Source of the DNA: Pycnococcus provasolii
Taxonomy: Eukaryota; Chlorophyta; Pseudoscourfieldiophyceae; Pseudoscourfieldiales; Pycnococcaceae
DNA: 64,000 bases
Assembly: GCA_938743325.2 (NCBI GenBank)
Contig: OW568886.1
Location: 124,001 to 188,000, forward strand
Direction of reading: 5' to 3'
Below the pieces are notes generated by a model. It did no database searches and had not been told where the DNA came from. It saw only the letters and a program-made list of their open reading frames with translations. Below, in pieces: positions 8,598 to 19,300 of this stretch (position 1 is the first letter of the stretch; every line of letters begins with the position of its first letter). The position numbers were made by a program, and so were the translations under genes.

Positions 8598-9899
8598 ATG
8601 CACACGCACGGTGTCAACCAGCACACAACCTTGTCTTGCACACGGAGCGTGGGAAGACAAGTTGCTGGGGAGAGATGCAAGTACTGTGGTGCCTGCGTGA
8701 GTACCTCGGCGGCACCTCCGTGGCTCCAAACAAGGATACAAACATCACGCACAACAAACAAATGGAGAGCACCGCGAGCGGCCAAGTCAACGCGGTGCCA
8801 ATCCAACCTCGCGCGCACGCTCGCCAACGCGGCGGCAGCAGCCGCAGCCGCCGCGGCCGCAGTTATGGTGACACCTGAGGTTGCGGGCATGTGCAAGCGC
8901 AACCTCCCGCGCCTCTACAACCGCGTGATACCCGCCGCGTGGTCCGATGCCGCGTTCGACAAGTTCTTAAGGTCTGTGGTCGTTCCCGCCGCGCAGTCGG
9001 AGGGCATACCGCAGAGAACGTTGCGCTCAACCATGCTTCGTGTCGAGCGTCAGCAACGAGACGAGGACGCCACGGCTCGCGCGGCAGCGCCCCCTGAGCG
9101 CGCACAGGGGCCAAACTCCGCCGCTGCCTACGTGAGTGCTTTGGCGTGCGACAAGCGCACGTCGAGCGGCGTGAAGCGCCTGGCGGAGTTGGCAGCGCCG
9201 CTCGAGGATATAGAGGCGCGCACTGGCGTTCCACGAGAAGTTCTGGTCGCTATCTGGGGCGTGGAAAGCGCATACGGAGGCTTCACAGGGCAGCATTACA
9301 CTTGTCGGGCGCTTGCAACACTGGCCTACGAAGCAGAGCGGGAGGAAGATCATGTGCGTGCACACTTCTTTACCACCGAGCTGGTGGCGGCAATGCGACT
9401 TGAGGTGCAGGGCATTGTGCGCAATGCCGCAGAGGACCTCATGGGAAGTTACTCGGGCGCGATTGGCCAGCCGCAGTTCATGCCGAGCAACTACTTCCGT
9501 TTCGCGCAGCGCTACAAAGACGTCGAGCCAAACGGCAACGAGATGGGCAGCGTCGAGGGTATCGGCGCGCCTGTCGTCGTCGACGATGTGCAGAGAAATG
9601 GCCCTCTGCTGGAATCAGCGCGCTACCAAGGATGGCCTGATATCTGGGGCAACGAGGAGGACACGCTGATGTCTATTGCAAACTTTCTCGTTGAACATGG
9701 GTGGCCGACGCACAGCTCGTCCTGGCGCGCATCTGCCGCCGTCCTTGGCGACGCCGCGGCGAGGCAGTGCGAGCCTCCTTGGGAAGCGGTGCGATCATCC
9801 GCGGCATTCAAAAGCGTGCGGCGGTACAATCCGAGCGACCGCTATGCCGCCGCCGTGCTCACGCTCGCGCACAGAATCTCCGTTGGCAGTGAAAGGTGA
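8598..9899 (+). CDS. MltB-type lytic murein transglycosylase (SLT_2 family), probably plastid-targeted
   Basis: Residues ~200-400 match bacterial membrane-bound lytic transglycosylase B proteins: VLVAIWGVESAYGG with the catalytic Glu at about residue 223, LATLAYEAEREEDHVRAHFF, then the signature AIGQPQFMPSNYFRFA and DIWGNEEDTLMSIANFLVEHGW. Bacterial members cleave the MurNAc-GlcNAc bond of peptidoglycan, forming 1,6-anhydro-MurNAc. The first ATG (8598) gives an N-terminal extension of ~90 residues rich in S, T, R and A with few acids, then an Ala run. That is typical of a plastid transit peptide and absent from bacterial enzymes. A shorter start at MVTPEVAGM is possible. No intron is needed. 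Peptidoglycan enzymes are known from plastids of mosses and some prasinophytes, so a plastid-wall role is the likely reading. Confidence 0.85.
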   Translation: MHTHGVNQHTTLSCTRSVGRQVAGERCKYCGACVSTSAAPPWLQTRIQTSRTTNKWRAPRAAKSTRCQSNLARTLANAAAAAAAAAAAVMVTPEVAGMCKRNLPRLYNRVIPAAWSDAAFDKFLRSVVVPAAQSEGIPQRTLRSTMLRVERQQRDEDATARAAAPPERAQGPNSAAAYVSALACDKRTSSGVKRLAELAAPLEDIEARTGVPREVLVAIWGVESAYGGFTGQHYTCRALATLAYEAEREEDHVRAHFFTTELVAAMRLEVQGIVRNAAEDLMGSYSGAIGQPQFMPSNYFRFAQRYKDVEPNGNEMGSVEGIGAPVVVDDVQRNGPLLESARYQGWPDIWGNEEDTLMSIANFLVEHGWPTHSSSWRASAAVLGDAAARQCEPPWEAVRSSAAFKSVRRYNPSDRYAAAVLTLAHRISVGSER

Positions 9900-9937
9900 C
9901 AACGTGCGTCGACTCTCTCTTGTTTGTGAACGTGTAT

Positions 9938-11224
9938 TTACACAAGATTAATGTGGCCCTCGAGCGCGAGAATGCGCAGGAAGAGGTATGTAAGTTTGTC
10001 CGGCGTCACGTCATCCTCCATGGCGGCAAAGTTCCCAGACGACCGCTCGTAGTACAGCTGCGCCGGCGCCCCAACACCCTTCACGTCGCCTGATGTGGTG
10101 GTGGACTCGGCGCCGCTCGGCTCAAATCCGTACACAACCACCTTGTTGCACACCTGCATGAGAAAGAGGATACACTCCACGCCTGGTGGCATCGTGGACG
10201 CCGGCAATTCTGCTGCACCCTCGCCGTCGGCACGAGCTCCTCGCGCGACGCCGGTTCCTCGCGGCCCACCTCGCACGCCGCGCGGGGGAAAGGGGCCCTC
10301 GCCGAGGCTCTCGAGTCGCTCCGCCACGCGACGGTACATGGAGGCCGCCGTATGTGTCACCTCTGGGGCCACGTAGTATATGATGTTTGCCGGGTACTTT
10401 TGCCGCATCTCGTTGTACATGTTCAGTGGCGTGGTTCCGAACATGAGCAGCGTCTTCGCGCCAGGCTTGTACATCTTCTCGCGGCCGCTCTGTTTCTGCT
10501 GCACGCTGCCGTCCATGGGCGCTCCACGGTGAAGGAGCAGCTGCGTCCACCGCAGGTTGTTTGCGCGGAACGTGCACCTCCGGCCGACGTACGTCTCAAA
10601 TCCCTTTGTGGGAGCGTCGTTGAAGCGCAGCACGGCATCGTGCGAGTCGATCTGCGCGCCGTACTGCGACGTGAGCAGCTTCGGCGAGTTCCCGACGACA
10701 GCGCACGTGCTGTACTTTCGCGTGAAGTCCTCCTCGGGCAGCACCTCGTTGAGTCGTATGAGCGTCGAGTCGTCGATGCCGAGCCACTGGTCCATCGAGG
10801 ATGCCTCTTCTTGCGTGAGAACCCCGTTCAGCACAAGCCTGGACGTGTTAATGTGCGGCAGCGGCACGCCTCGCAGGAGGTATCGCGTGAGCAGAGGCTT
10901 CGGTCCGTCCACGACCATGTCGTGCGTGAGTCTTCCGTTGTGCATGGCGCTCATGAGTTTGTGCATGACGGAGGTTCGTCCTACCGAGTTTGAACCCGAA
11001 CCCGGTGCCCCCTTAACGCCATCCTGTAAGGCTGCGGCCGATGATTGGTCTTGCAGCCATCCGGAGTTTACGGCAGGTACACCTGGTATGGTGTACCGAG
11101 CCACGAGTGAATTTTGTATCATGAGTTCAAGACCAAATACACTTAATAAAACAACTAACAGCAGTTTCTCCGACGAACGCGATGGCAACAGAGGCAACAT
11201 CATCGAAGGCATGATGAACGGCAT
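9938..11224 (-). CDS. GT29 sialyltransferase-like type II Golgi protein
   Basis: Start ATG 11224. A signal anchor (LLLVVLLSVFGLELM) at residues ~20-35 is followed by a stem and the GT29 catalytic domain. Sialylmotif L is clear at residues 174-220 (CAVVGNSPKLL, then IDSHDAVLRFNDAPTKGFE, then VGRRCTFR). Motif S is recognisable as CILFLMQVCNKVVVYGFEPSG near residue 360, with a following YYE motif. Animal members move sialic acid from CMP-sialic acid to galactose or GalNAc in the Golgi. Green algae and plants carry GT29 relatives whose donors are mostly unknown (plant members act on Kdo or on unresolved substrates), so activity should not be assumed. It is convergent with the transglycosylase gene, 38 bp apart. 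Confidence 0.85.
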   Translation of the reverse strand: MPFIMPSMMLPLLPSRSSEKLLLVVLLSVFGLELMIQNSLVARYTIPGVPAVNSGWLQDQSSAAALQDGVKGAPGSGSNSVGRTSVMHKLMSAMHNGRLTHDMVVDGPKPLLTRYLLRGVPLPHINTSRLVLNGVLTQEEASSMDQWLGIDDSTLIRLNEVLPEEDFTRKYSTCAVVGNSPKLLTSQYGAQIDSHDAVLRFNDAPTKGFETYVGRRCTFRANNLRWTQLLLHRGAPMDGSVQQKQSGREKMYKPGAKTLLMFGTTPLNMYNEMRQKYPANIIYYVAPEVTHTAASMYRRVAERLESLGEGPFPPRGVRGGPRGTGVARGARADGEGAAELPASTMPPGVECILFLMQVCNKVVVYGFEPSGAESTTTSGDVKGVGAPAQLYYERSSGNFAAMEDDVTPDKLTYLFLRILALEGHINLV

Positions 11225-11393
11225 GATGCAGCGAGATGAGCGAGGGATGAATGAAGGGCAATGAGGAGGAGGGAGAGGAGAGGGGAAGCCATTTCCAGCA
11301 ATAAAAACCTGGGGGTGAGTGGCAAGGACGGATCCCCAACTAAATATTAGCCTAGCCCTCCCTTCCCCGAGGGATTAGTTTTCTCTTTTATCT

Positions 11394-11458
11394 GGGGTTT
11401 TGGGGTTTTGGATTAGGGTTTGGGTTTGGGGTTTTGGATTAGGGTTTGGGTTTCTTGG
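11394..11458. promoter_or_regulatory. Telomere-like GGGTTT/TTAGGG tract just upstream of XAP5
   Basis: Repeats of GGGGTTTT and GGATTAGGGTTTGGG run for ~65 bp and end about 38 bp before the XAP5 ATG. Similar short CCCTAA/TTAGGG tracts occur upstream of other genes here (see findings), suggesting a telo-box-like promoter or 5' UTR element and not a chromosome end. Confidence 0.55.
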
Positions 11459-11495
11459 GACCCGCCGCCTCTCCCCAAGTTCCCTCATCAGGACT

Positions 11496-12428
11496 ATGTC
11501 GTCGTCCAAGCGCTCGGACACCTCAGGCTTGTCGTTGAAGTCGTTCGAGGCGGCCACCTTACCCCAGGCTGAAGCGAAGTTCGCGAACGATACCGTCGGA
11601 CTCGTACCACACGCAGCATTCGTGAACTCTCGTGCGAAAGCTGTAGAACATACAGCAAAACTACAACAGCAGGAAAAACAGCAAAAAAAAGAATCATTAG
11701 ACCGGCAGCGCATCAACGAAAAGAGACGCAGAGAAGCTCTACTCAAAAAGAGACAAGCAAAGCTCACATTCGGATCCGACGACGAAGAGGATGACGACGA
11801 CGACGACGACGACACAACAAGAGCTGCACCGCCGCCGGCGGAGAAGCGCCAGAGACTTGGATTTTGCCCTGGCGTGGAGACGAGCTTTTTGCCGGACCGT
11901 GATCGTGAGGCAGACGAGGCGGCTCTGCGTGAACAGCTAAAACAAGAGTACGCCCTTGAGACGGCGCGCGTCAAGGCAGAGCCTCTCGACATAACGTACA
12001 GCTACTGGGACGGCTCGGGTCACCGTCGGCGTGTTTCCGTTACCAAAGGCTCAACAGTTGGGGAGTTCCTCGCGGCGTGCCAAGCTCAGCTCAAGGGCGA
12101 CTTTCGTGCCGTGCGCTCAGCACGCGTGGAAAATCTCATGTACGTCAAGGAGGACCTCATTTTGCCTCACCACGTTACCTTCTTTGACTTGATTTCCAAC
12201 AAGGCGAGAGGAAAGAGTGGTCCGCTCTTTCACTTCGACGTGCACGACGACATCCGGTTGCTGAACGACGCAACTCGTGAGAAGGAGGAAAGTCACGCTG
12301 GAAAAGTTTGTGATCGCTCGTGGTACGAACAAAACAAGCACATATTCCCCGCGTCGCGGTGGGAGACGTTCGACGAGCGAACGGGATACAGCGCGCCGTA
12401 CAGCATTCACGGCCATGTCGTTCGCTGA
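11496..12428 (+). CDS. XCT: XAP5/FAM50 family protein (XAP5 circadian timekeeper homologue)
   Basis: The start is ATG 11496 ([13 protein letters not shown]); codons upstream translate the telomere-like tract and are excluded. The N-terminal half is a charged coiled coil ([20 protein letters not shown]) followed by an acidic D/E run. The C-terminal half is the XAP5 domain: [58 protein letters not shown] and [19 protein letters not shown]. At 310 aa the length is normal for the family. FAM50/XCT is a nuclear protein tied to spliceosome function and, in Arabidopsis, to clock, light and small-RNA pathways. A nuclear RNA-processing role is expected here. Confidence 0.92.
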   Translation: MSSSKRSDTSGLSLKSFEAATLPQAEAKFANDTVGLVPHAAFVNSRAKAVEHTAKLQQQEKQQKKESLDRQRINEKRRREALLKKRQAKLTFGSDDEEDDDDDDDDTTRAAPPPAEKRQRLGFCPGVETSFLPDRDREADEAALREQLKQEYALETARVKAEPLDITYSYWDGSGHRRRVSVTKGSTVGEFLAACQAQLKGDFRAVRSARVENLMYVKEDLILPHHVTFFDLISNKARGKSGPLFHFDVHDDIRLLNDATREKEESHAGKVCDRSWYEQNKHIFPASRWETFDERTGYSAPYSIHGHVVR

Positions 12429-12485
12429 TTCATTTCCGCGATTCACGTGTAATAAATAACTACGAGTAGAATCTAAAACACTTTG

Positions 12486-12486
<1 letters not shown>

Positions 12487-12565
<79 letters not shown>
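12487..12565. repeat. (GA)n microsatellite, ~78 bp
   Basis: An uninterrupted AG dinucleotide run of about 39 units lies ~60 bp after the XAP5 stop. Confidence 0.97.
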
Positions 12566-12567
<2 letters not shown>

Positions 12568-13216
12568 CTTCCCCCACAGCCCTCTCGTCTGCCACGTGCC
12601 GGACTTGACCATCGTTCGCGCGTATGCGAGCGTATGGGGGCATGCCAGTTGTGGATCCACGGCACCTCTCCATTTCTCTGTGATGACAATACAATAGTAC
12701 TACGATACGGTATGACCACCTCTCACCAAGGCCGGTGTAAGACAAATGCGTCAACAAGACGAGATGGACCCATACATTGTGTACATACATGCCAATAATC
12801 TATGCCAATATGTAAAGTTATTGGACCCGTGTGTAAGGCCGTGTGTAAGGCTTAAAGGCTCGAACTCCTCCTCCTCCTCCTCGTAAAAACTAAAAAGAGT
12901 GGTAACATAGTGGTAAAGTGGAAAAACGAATATTGGCGGCGGCTACCATTGAGTAGTGAGTGTTGTGGATTGACCACCAGTTGTGTATTCAGCGAATCAT
13001 GTTGAGGTTGTCCATGTAAAGTTACACCAAAGCTCCAAAGCTCCATACAAGCAGGTTCGTCCAGTCGTCGAAGTTGAGTCAAGTTGGTCAAAGGATTAAT
13101 ATTCGGTGCAAGTGTCAACCGTGCCCCTCTCCTTGAGTCATTTCTCATTTCTCATTTCTCATTTCCAACTCCAACTCCAACTTCTTGGCGTAACCGTAGT
13201 TCAGTAGTTGTTAGTT
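12566..13216. other. Intergenic region before the giant polycystin gene
   Basis: No gene is supportable. The end (13141-13185) has short tandem CATTTCT and CCAACT repeats, probably in the 5' UTR or promoter of the next gene. Confidence 0.4.
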
Positions 13217-16200
13217 ATGCCGCGCGTCAAAGTAGGTGGCGCGCTGTCGAAGAGGAAGTCGCAGTCCTCGCGCCGCGCAATCGCCAGGCAGCACCTCGCC
13301 GCGGAAGGCGTGGCGTCGAAACGCGCCTTGGCTCGCAAGGACATCACAGACGGGCTCAACGCGGAGGTACTTGAAAATTGTACCATGGAGGACGTGCACG
13401 AGTCGATGCGCTTGGAGTCCATAACGCTCGTCAGAAGATATCGGGAAGGGCTGAAAGCTGTTTTGTGGGCCGTCATATTGATCGCGTACGTCGGCTTTCT
13501 GTTCGTGCAGCAAAGGCCTGACGTGCAATACGAGCACACGAAGGGAGCCTCGAAGTTCATGCTAGAGAGCTTGCCAAAGTACACAGGGGAGCTCACGGAC
13601 GTGACTTCGTGGCTGAAGTACGCTATCATCAACAAGTGGAAAGACCCGGTGTGCGGTGACGGAGTGTGCGAGGCGCCATACGAGTTTCCGGCGTATGCGG
13701 GGTTCGGGTGCAAACCGGACTGCGGAGTCGAAAAGAACACAGTCAACGCTTTCGTACATATGGCGGCCAACTTTGTGCACCCTCGTATAGCAACGCACAA
13801 ACTCCTTCCCATCTCGTCCTGGAACGTGTGCAAACGCGACGACTTCAGGCAGTCGATTGGCTTGGATGACGTATGTTACTACGAAAACGACCAGCTCTTC
13901 GAAACGACGCAGAGCAGAACGTCACTCAAGGCGATTTTTAAGCCTGGCGAGTATTACCTTCGCGTTCACGGCGACGTGACCGGGCGAACAACCGCTTACA
14001 TGGTGGACGGTGACGTGGTTGCGGAGAACGGGACGAGAAAGGCGTACGACGCCGCTCACTTAAATGGCAGTGACATGGGCGCCGTTCACCTCGCATCTTC
14101 GAATTCGCCGCACTCCGTGTGTGATACGCCCCCCAAAGCTGCTTGGATCTACGAAGCGCGCACGCCAGTGCAGCAGCTCTACGCGATCACCGTGGCTCGC
14201 CGTAGCGCTCAGCCTGGTGCACCTGGAGCCAAGCGCCGGAAGCTGACACAATGTCCGTTCTCTTGCCCGAATGCTGCTCTCGCTACGGTCCAGTGCCCAT
14301 GTGATGCGTGTGTGCAGGATGATTCCTCTGCGTTATGCGCGATGGTAGCACAGGCATATTGTGCTGCGCCAGACGGCATGGGCATCGTACGCAGCCCTCC
14401 ACCGCCATTTCCTGATTCACCGCCACCGCCATTTCCTGATTCACCACCACCGCCGTTTCCTGATTCACCGCCACCGCCATTTCCTAATTCAACGTCAGCG
14501 CTGTTCCCTGATTCACCACCACCGCCATTTCCTAATTCAACGTCAGCGCTGTTCCCTGATTCACCACCACCGCCGTTTCCTAATTCAACGTCAGCGCTGT
14601 TCCCTGATTCACCACCACCGCCGTTTCCTGATTCAACGTCAGCGCTGTTCCCTGATTCACCACCACCGCCGTTTCCTGATTCACCGCCACCGCCATTTCC
14701 TGATTCAACGTCAGCGCTGTTCCCTGATTCACCGCCACCGCCATTTCCTGATTCACCACCACCGCCGTTCCCTGATTCACCGCCACCGCCGTTTCCTGAT
14801 TCAACGTCAGCGCTGTTCCCTGATTCACCACCACCGCCATTTCCTGATTCACCACCACCGCCGTTTCCTGATTCACCACCACCGCCGTTGCCGGGTGCTC
14901 CCTCCCCGACGACGACGACGATACCGGCGCCGCCACCTTCGCCACCACCAGGAACGACGCTACTTTATGTTCGCCGGCTCATGACTTGGAAGGATGCAAA
15001 AGATCACTGCGAGTTGCTGGGCGGAATATTGGCTCCAATCCAGAACGAATGGAATTGGACAAATCTGAAAGCCTTTCAGAATTTCCCAACGAGCGACCCA
15101 GATTTTGTTCATGCGGTGTGGGTGCACGCATCAAATACAGCTTCTCCAAGCAATTGGATGTCAATCTCGGGGGCAGTTCACAGCAGCGCTTGGAAGGCTG
15201 GCGAGCCATCGCTAACATATGGCTGTGGAGCTTTCATACACTCAAATGATAGGGAACACCTATCTTCGTTTGAATGCCAGTACAAGTTTGCATCGCTGTG
15301 TGACCTCGGCTCCGCCGCTCAAGTGCAAAATACGATGTCGCCGCCGCCACCACCACCGCCACAAGAAGATGTTACATCTAGCAATCTGCAGATCATAGCA
15401 GCCGACAACAGTGACTTGACGTACGACGTAATCAATGGCAGAAAAGATTTCTTTTCGCACAAGGCAAGATGCGCAGATTCAGGTGGCGTGGCATATGCGG
15501 GAAATGATACAAATGTTTCGAAAGAATGGATGGATGACCTGGCGAGCGAGTCGAGTCAGGTTCCACTTTGTTCGGCAGGCGTCTTCGCAGCATGGATCGG
15601 GTGGAATGATATATTACGAGAGGGCGTATATCAGAACGACGACTTTTTCACCACAATGTCAGTGCCCGGAGCAGCACGCAGGGATCATGATGACTCAACT
15701 CCGCCTACTATAGTACCAATGGTGGACTTGTTATACAACGTGTTGAGGTATTCGTCTGCCATAGAGAGAGCCGACAATGACTGCTTTGTCTACGTCGCAT
15801 GCTATTATGACGGGCCCGCGATTTCGCCACCACCGCCTGGATTGTGGCCACCGCCACCGCCACCCGGAGGTTCCCGCAGGGGCCATCCTGAGTATCCTAT
15901 GTACTCGAAAATCGAAAATTATAACTGCAGTGCTACCAGTTACGTGGAACCAGCAAGAACCTATAGCTGGTTGTGTCCGGATGAAGGAGCTTCGCGCAGG
16001 GGTCATGAGGATGATAATAACCCGTACAATTACCCTTCGAGAAGGATGCTCCTTGCTCATGACGATGATGCCCCACTGCCACCGCCACCGCCAGATCCGG
16101 TGAACTGCACATGCGACGGTGATGGAGCTGATTCAAACAGCACGAGCGCTACCACTATGCCTGGAGCTACTACGATGCCTCCTAACAATTCTACCTGCAA

Positions 16201-16270
16201 CTGCAGTGCTATCTCGCCGCCGCCGCCGCCGCCGGTGGCAGCACTACAGCCCACGCCGCCGCCATGGGTA

Positions 16271-16303
<33 letters not shown>

Positions 16304-19300
16304 GATTGCATTGATCCATTTCGTCCGGGGACAATGTCTTCTGATATTGCCAGCTTTTGCCTGGGTGGCGCTTTTGCACCTTCTACTCCACCTGCAAGGA
16401 AGAAGCGAAGGAGCCTACTCAACCACGTGCCACGTGCTTCCATTTATGAGCCTGACCCTCACTGCTCGACTGTCAGCTACACCAACACCGTGCTTTCTAC
16501 AATACTGCCAGGTGAGGCTGCGACCATCGGCGGGGGCCCCGGTTCGCCCGGAATCGGGTCACTATATGCCGCCATTTCTTTGCCCCCAGCAGCCACAGAG
16601 TTCTTTGGCGCAGGTGGAGTGTCCATTGGAATGGCATCTCTTTCACCATCGAACATCAGCACCACCGCGGCCGCGGCGGTGCAGGATAATCTCGCCAGTC
16701 CGTTAGTTTCTCTACTGCCCCGAGATTTAACCCTTGGCGCCAACTTCGCGGTGCAAGTTCCCTTCAGTCCCACGATAAGTGGGGCTCGGCGACGTAGCAC
16801 GTCTGCACTTGTGCCTCAGATGAGTTTCATGGCCGATGAAGGATCAAACATGTGGAGCACGCTGCCGTCGTTAGGCGACGCGCAATGCACATCGGACGGG
16901 TGCCTCCTTACCGCCTTGGCTAACACCTTCGGTATATACGCTGTGGTGTACGGCGAACCGCCGTCTCCGCCTCCTCCTCCTGTCGGAAGACCACCACCGC
17001 CACCAGAATTGCCGCCGCCGCCTTATCCACCGCCTCAACCTCCGTCACCGCCGCCATTTCCTCCTCCACCTCATCCGCAGCCACCGCCTCATCCGCAGCC
17101 ACCGCCTCATCCGCAACCTCCTCCTACGCCACCACCTCCAGCGCCGCCCGGTCCGCCACCACGCCCAATTGGAGCACCAGATCTTCCACCCTCGCCACCG
17201 CCGCCCTCGCCACCACCGAATGCCCCTTCATCGCCACCATCCCATCCTCCTCCACCATCCCATCCTCCTCCACATCCCGATGTTCCGGTGCCGCTGTCTC
17301 CACCCCCTCCGCCGCAGCCATTGAGTCCCATACCACCGCCTCCACCAATCCCAAACTACCCGACTTACGAACCGATCGTCGAAACGGCATCGTTGCCTCC
17401 ACCGCCGCCAACGCTGGTGCCCGAGCCTTCCACACCACCTCCGCCCATTCCCGGACTTGCCGTCGAAGTCTCTGAGGAAGTGCTTCGAACTACTACGGAT
17501 GCCCCAGAAGAAATTCCAATCTTTGCTGATTTTGTCGAGGGTGTGTCGCCACCGCCACCGCCACCGCCACCTGACACGGAGCCTCCAGTAATAACCCTTG
17601 TGGGCAGTCCGGATGTGGAAGTGATGCAGCTCGGACGCTACAAAGACGAAGGGGCGACGTGCGTTGATAATCGCGATGGCCTGATCGTAGTAGAGAATAC
17701 TGCAGGTTTGGAAGGCATAGATACCACACAACCAACCTTGATCGGAATTCCTATCGTGCTCACTTATAATTGCACAGATTCCGCTGGCAACAGTGGTCGT
17801 GCCGAGCGGAGGATTCACGTTCTGGACGCTTGCGTCGATGCTTCACGTGCAACCGGTCAGAAGGAAATACTTTGCCTGGATTTTGATCCTCCTTCATGCA
17901 GTTCGTATGGCATTTGCCTCTTGGATACGCCGGATGTGGTTGAGGACGTCAATGACGAGGAAGTTGGCAAACAAATCAGCGCATTTGTGCCTGTGGTTGA
18001 TAACAATGCGCCGGTGATTAAGCTTGTTCAGTATGATCCTAGCAGCGTGCTCGCGCGCACAGAAGATGGCTCTCTTGCGCTGCGCGAGACAATCATGCAA
18101 GGTGACACTTACGAAGAGCCTGGCTACGTTGCAATCGACGATGTGGATGGAGACATTTCTTCGCATGTGAGCGTCTACGGTGGAGGCTTAGTTGACGCAA
18201 GGCAACCTACGGAAGAAGGCTCATACATAATCATCCAGTACAGTGTGCAAGATAGTGCTGGAAATCGAGCTGACCCAATTCAACGATGGATTTCGGTGAA
18301 GGCAAAATGCGATGTTGACGAAGAATTGTGCCCAAGCGGGGTGTGCGCTCCACTTGGCTTTTGTGCAGCTGGGCAGGATGACGTTTCTCTTGAGAGCGTT
18401 GTCAATGCGGCTGCTGGCGACGATGCAGGTATCACGACAACGATAACACCGACGAATCCTGATCCTGTGATGATGTTGCGAGGACCTGCACAAGTCGAAG
18501 TGTCGATTAAGAATGGCTATCGTCGGTGTCCGGCGAACGTCGAGCTCGATGCAATTTGCGATCGTGGCGTGAACGCAAATGATGAAATGGACGGAGATCT
18601 CTCCTTTGCTGTTGAGGCGTGTGGAGCAAATTTTGACAGCATGGGTCTCGAAGGATGTGGATTGGATCAGGTTGGCAAACACATTGTACATTTTACGGTG
18701 ATGAACAGCAGAGGAAGAGTTGCAGAAGCTTTTCGCACAGTCATTTTGATTCCACAGTGCCCCCCTGGAGAGTCGCTGTGCCCTGATGGTGTGCAGTGTA
18801 CGCCAAACTGTCAGCTTCTTGAGGAAATTGAAGAGGTTGCGGAAGTCGCTCCTGTCTTCACAGCCCCAAAACTCACACTTCGAGGACCCAAATCAGTCAC
18901 TATCAAGCGTTTTAAGCCCTACGATGCGTGCGCTCCTGGAGTCACATCAACTCCCGACTCTCCATGCGAACTTGGCGCGAAAGCTGTTGACAGCGAGGGT
19001 GTTGACTTGGAGGACTCGCTGCTCTCATGCCCGCCAGATGATTGCTTGGACACCGGCTGCCCTGGCCATGCATTCAAATCCAAAGGTTTATCTGGGTGCC
19101 TCAACACAAGTACCACGGTTGGTACAGTATTCATTATTCCGTTCACAGCATTCGATACTCGCGGTGTATATGCCTCAGATTCACGCGTTGTTACCATCGC
19201 AGAACCTTGCGCCGAAGGGCAGCACTGGTGCCCTGCTGATGATCCCAGTGGTGCGTGCGAGACAGTTCCGTGTGATACACTAGCTGAACTCTCACAAGTC

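Noticed and set aside
10352-11264. Two long plus-strand ORFs opposite the GT29 gene
   Set aside because: The GT29 frame has clear sialylmotifs; these are shadows in GC-rich DNA.
14390-14888. A CRISPR-like array
   Set aside because: Units of 24 bp are in frame and encode PPPPFPDS within a eukaryotic gene; there are no unique spacers.
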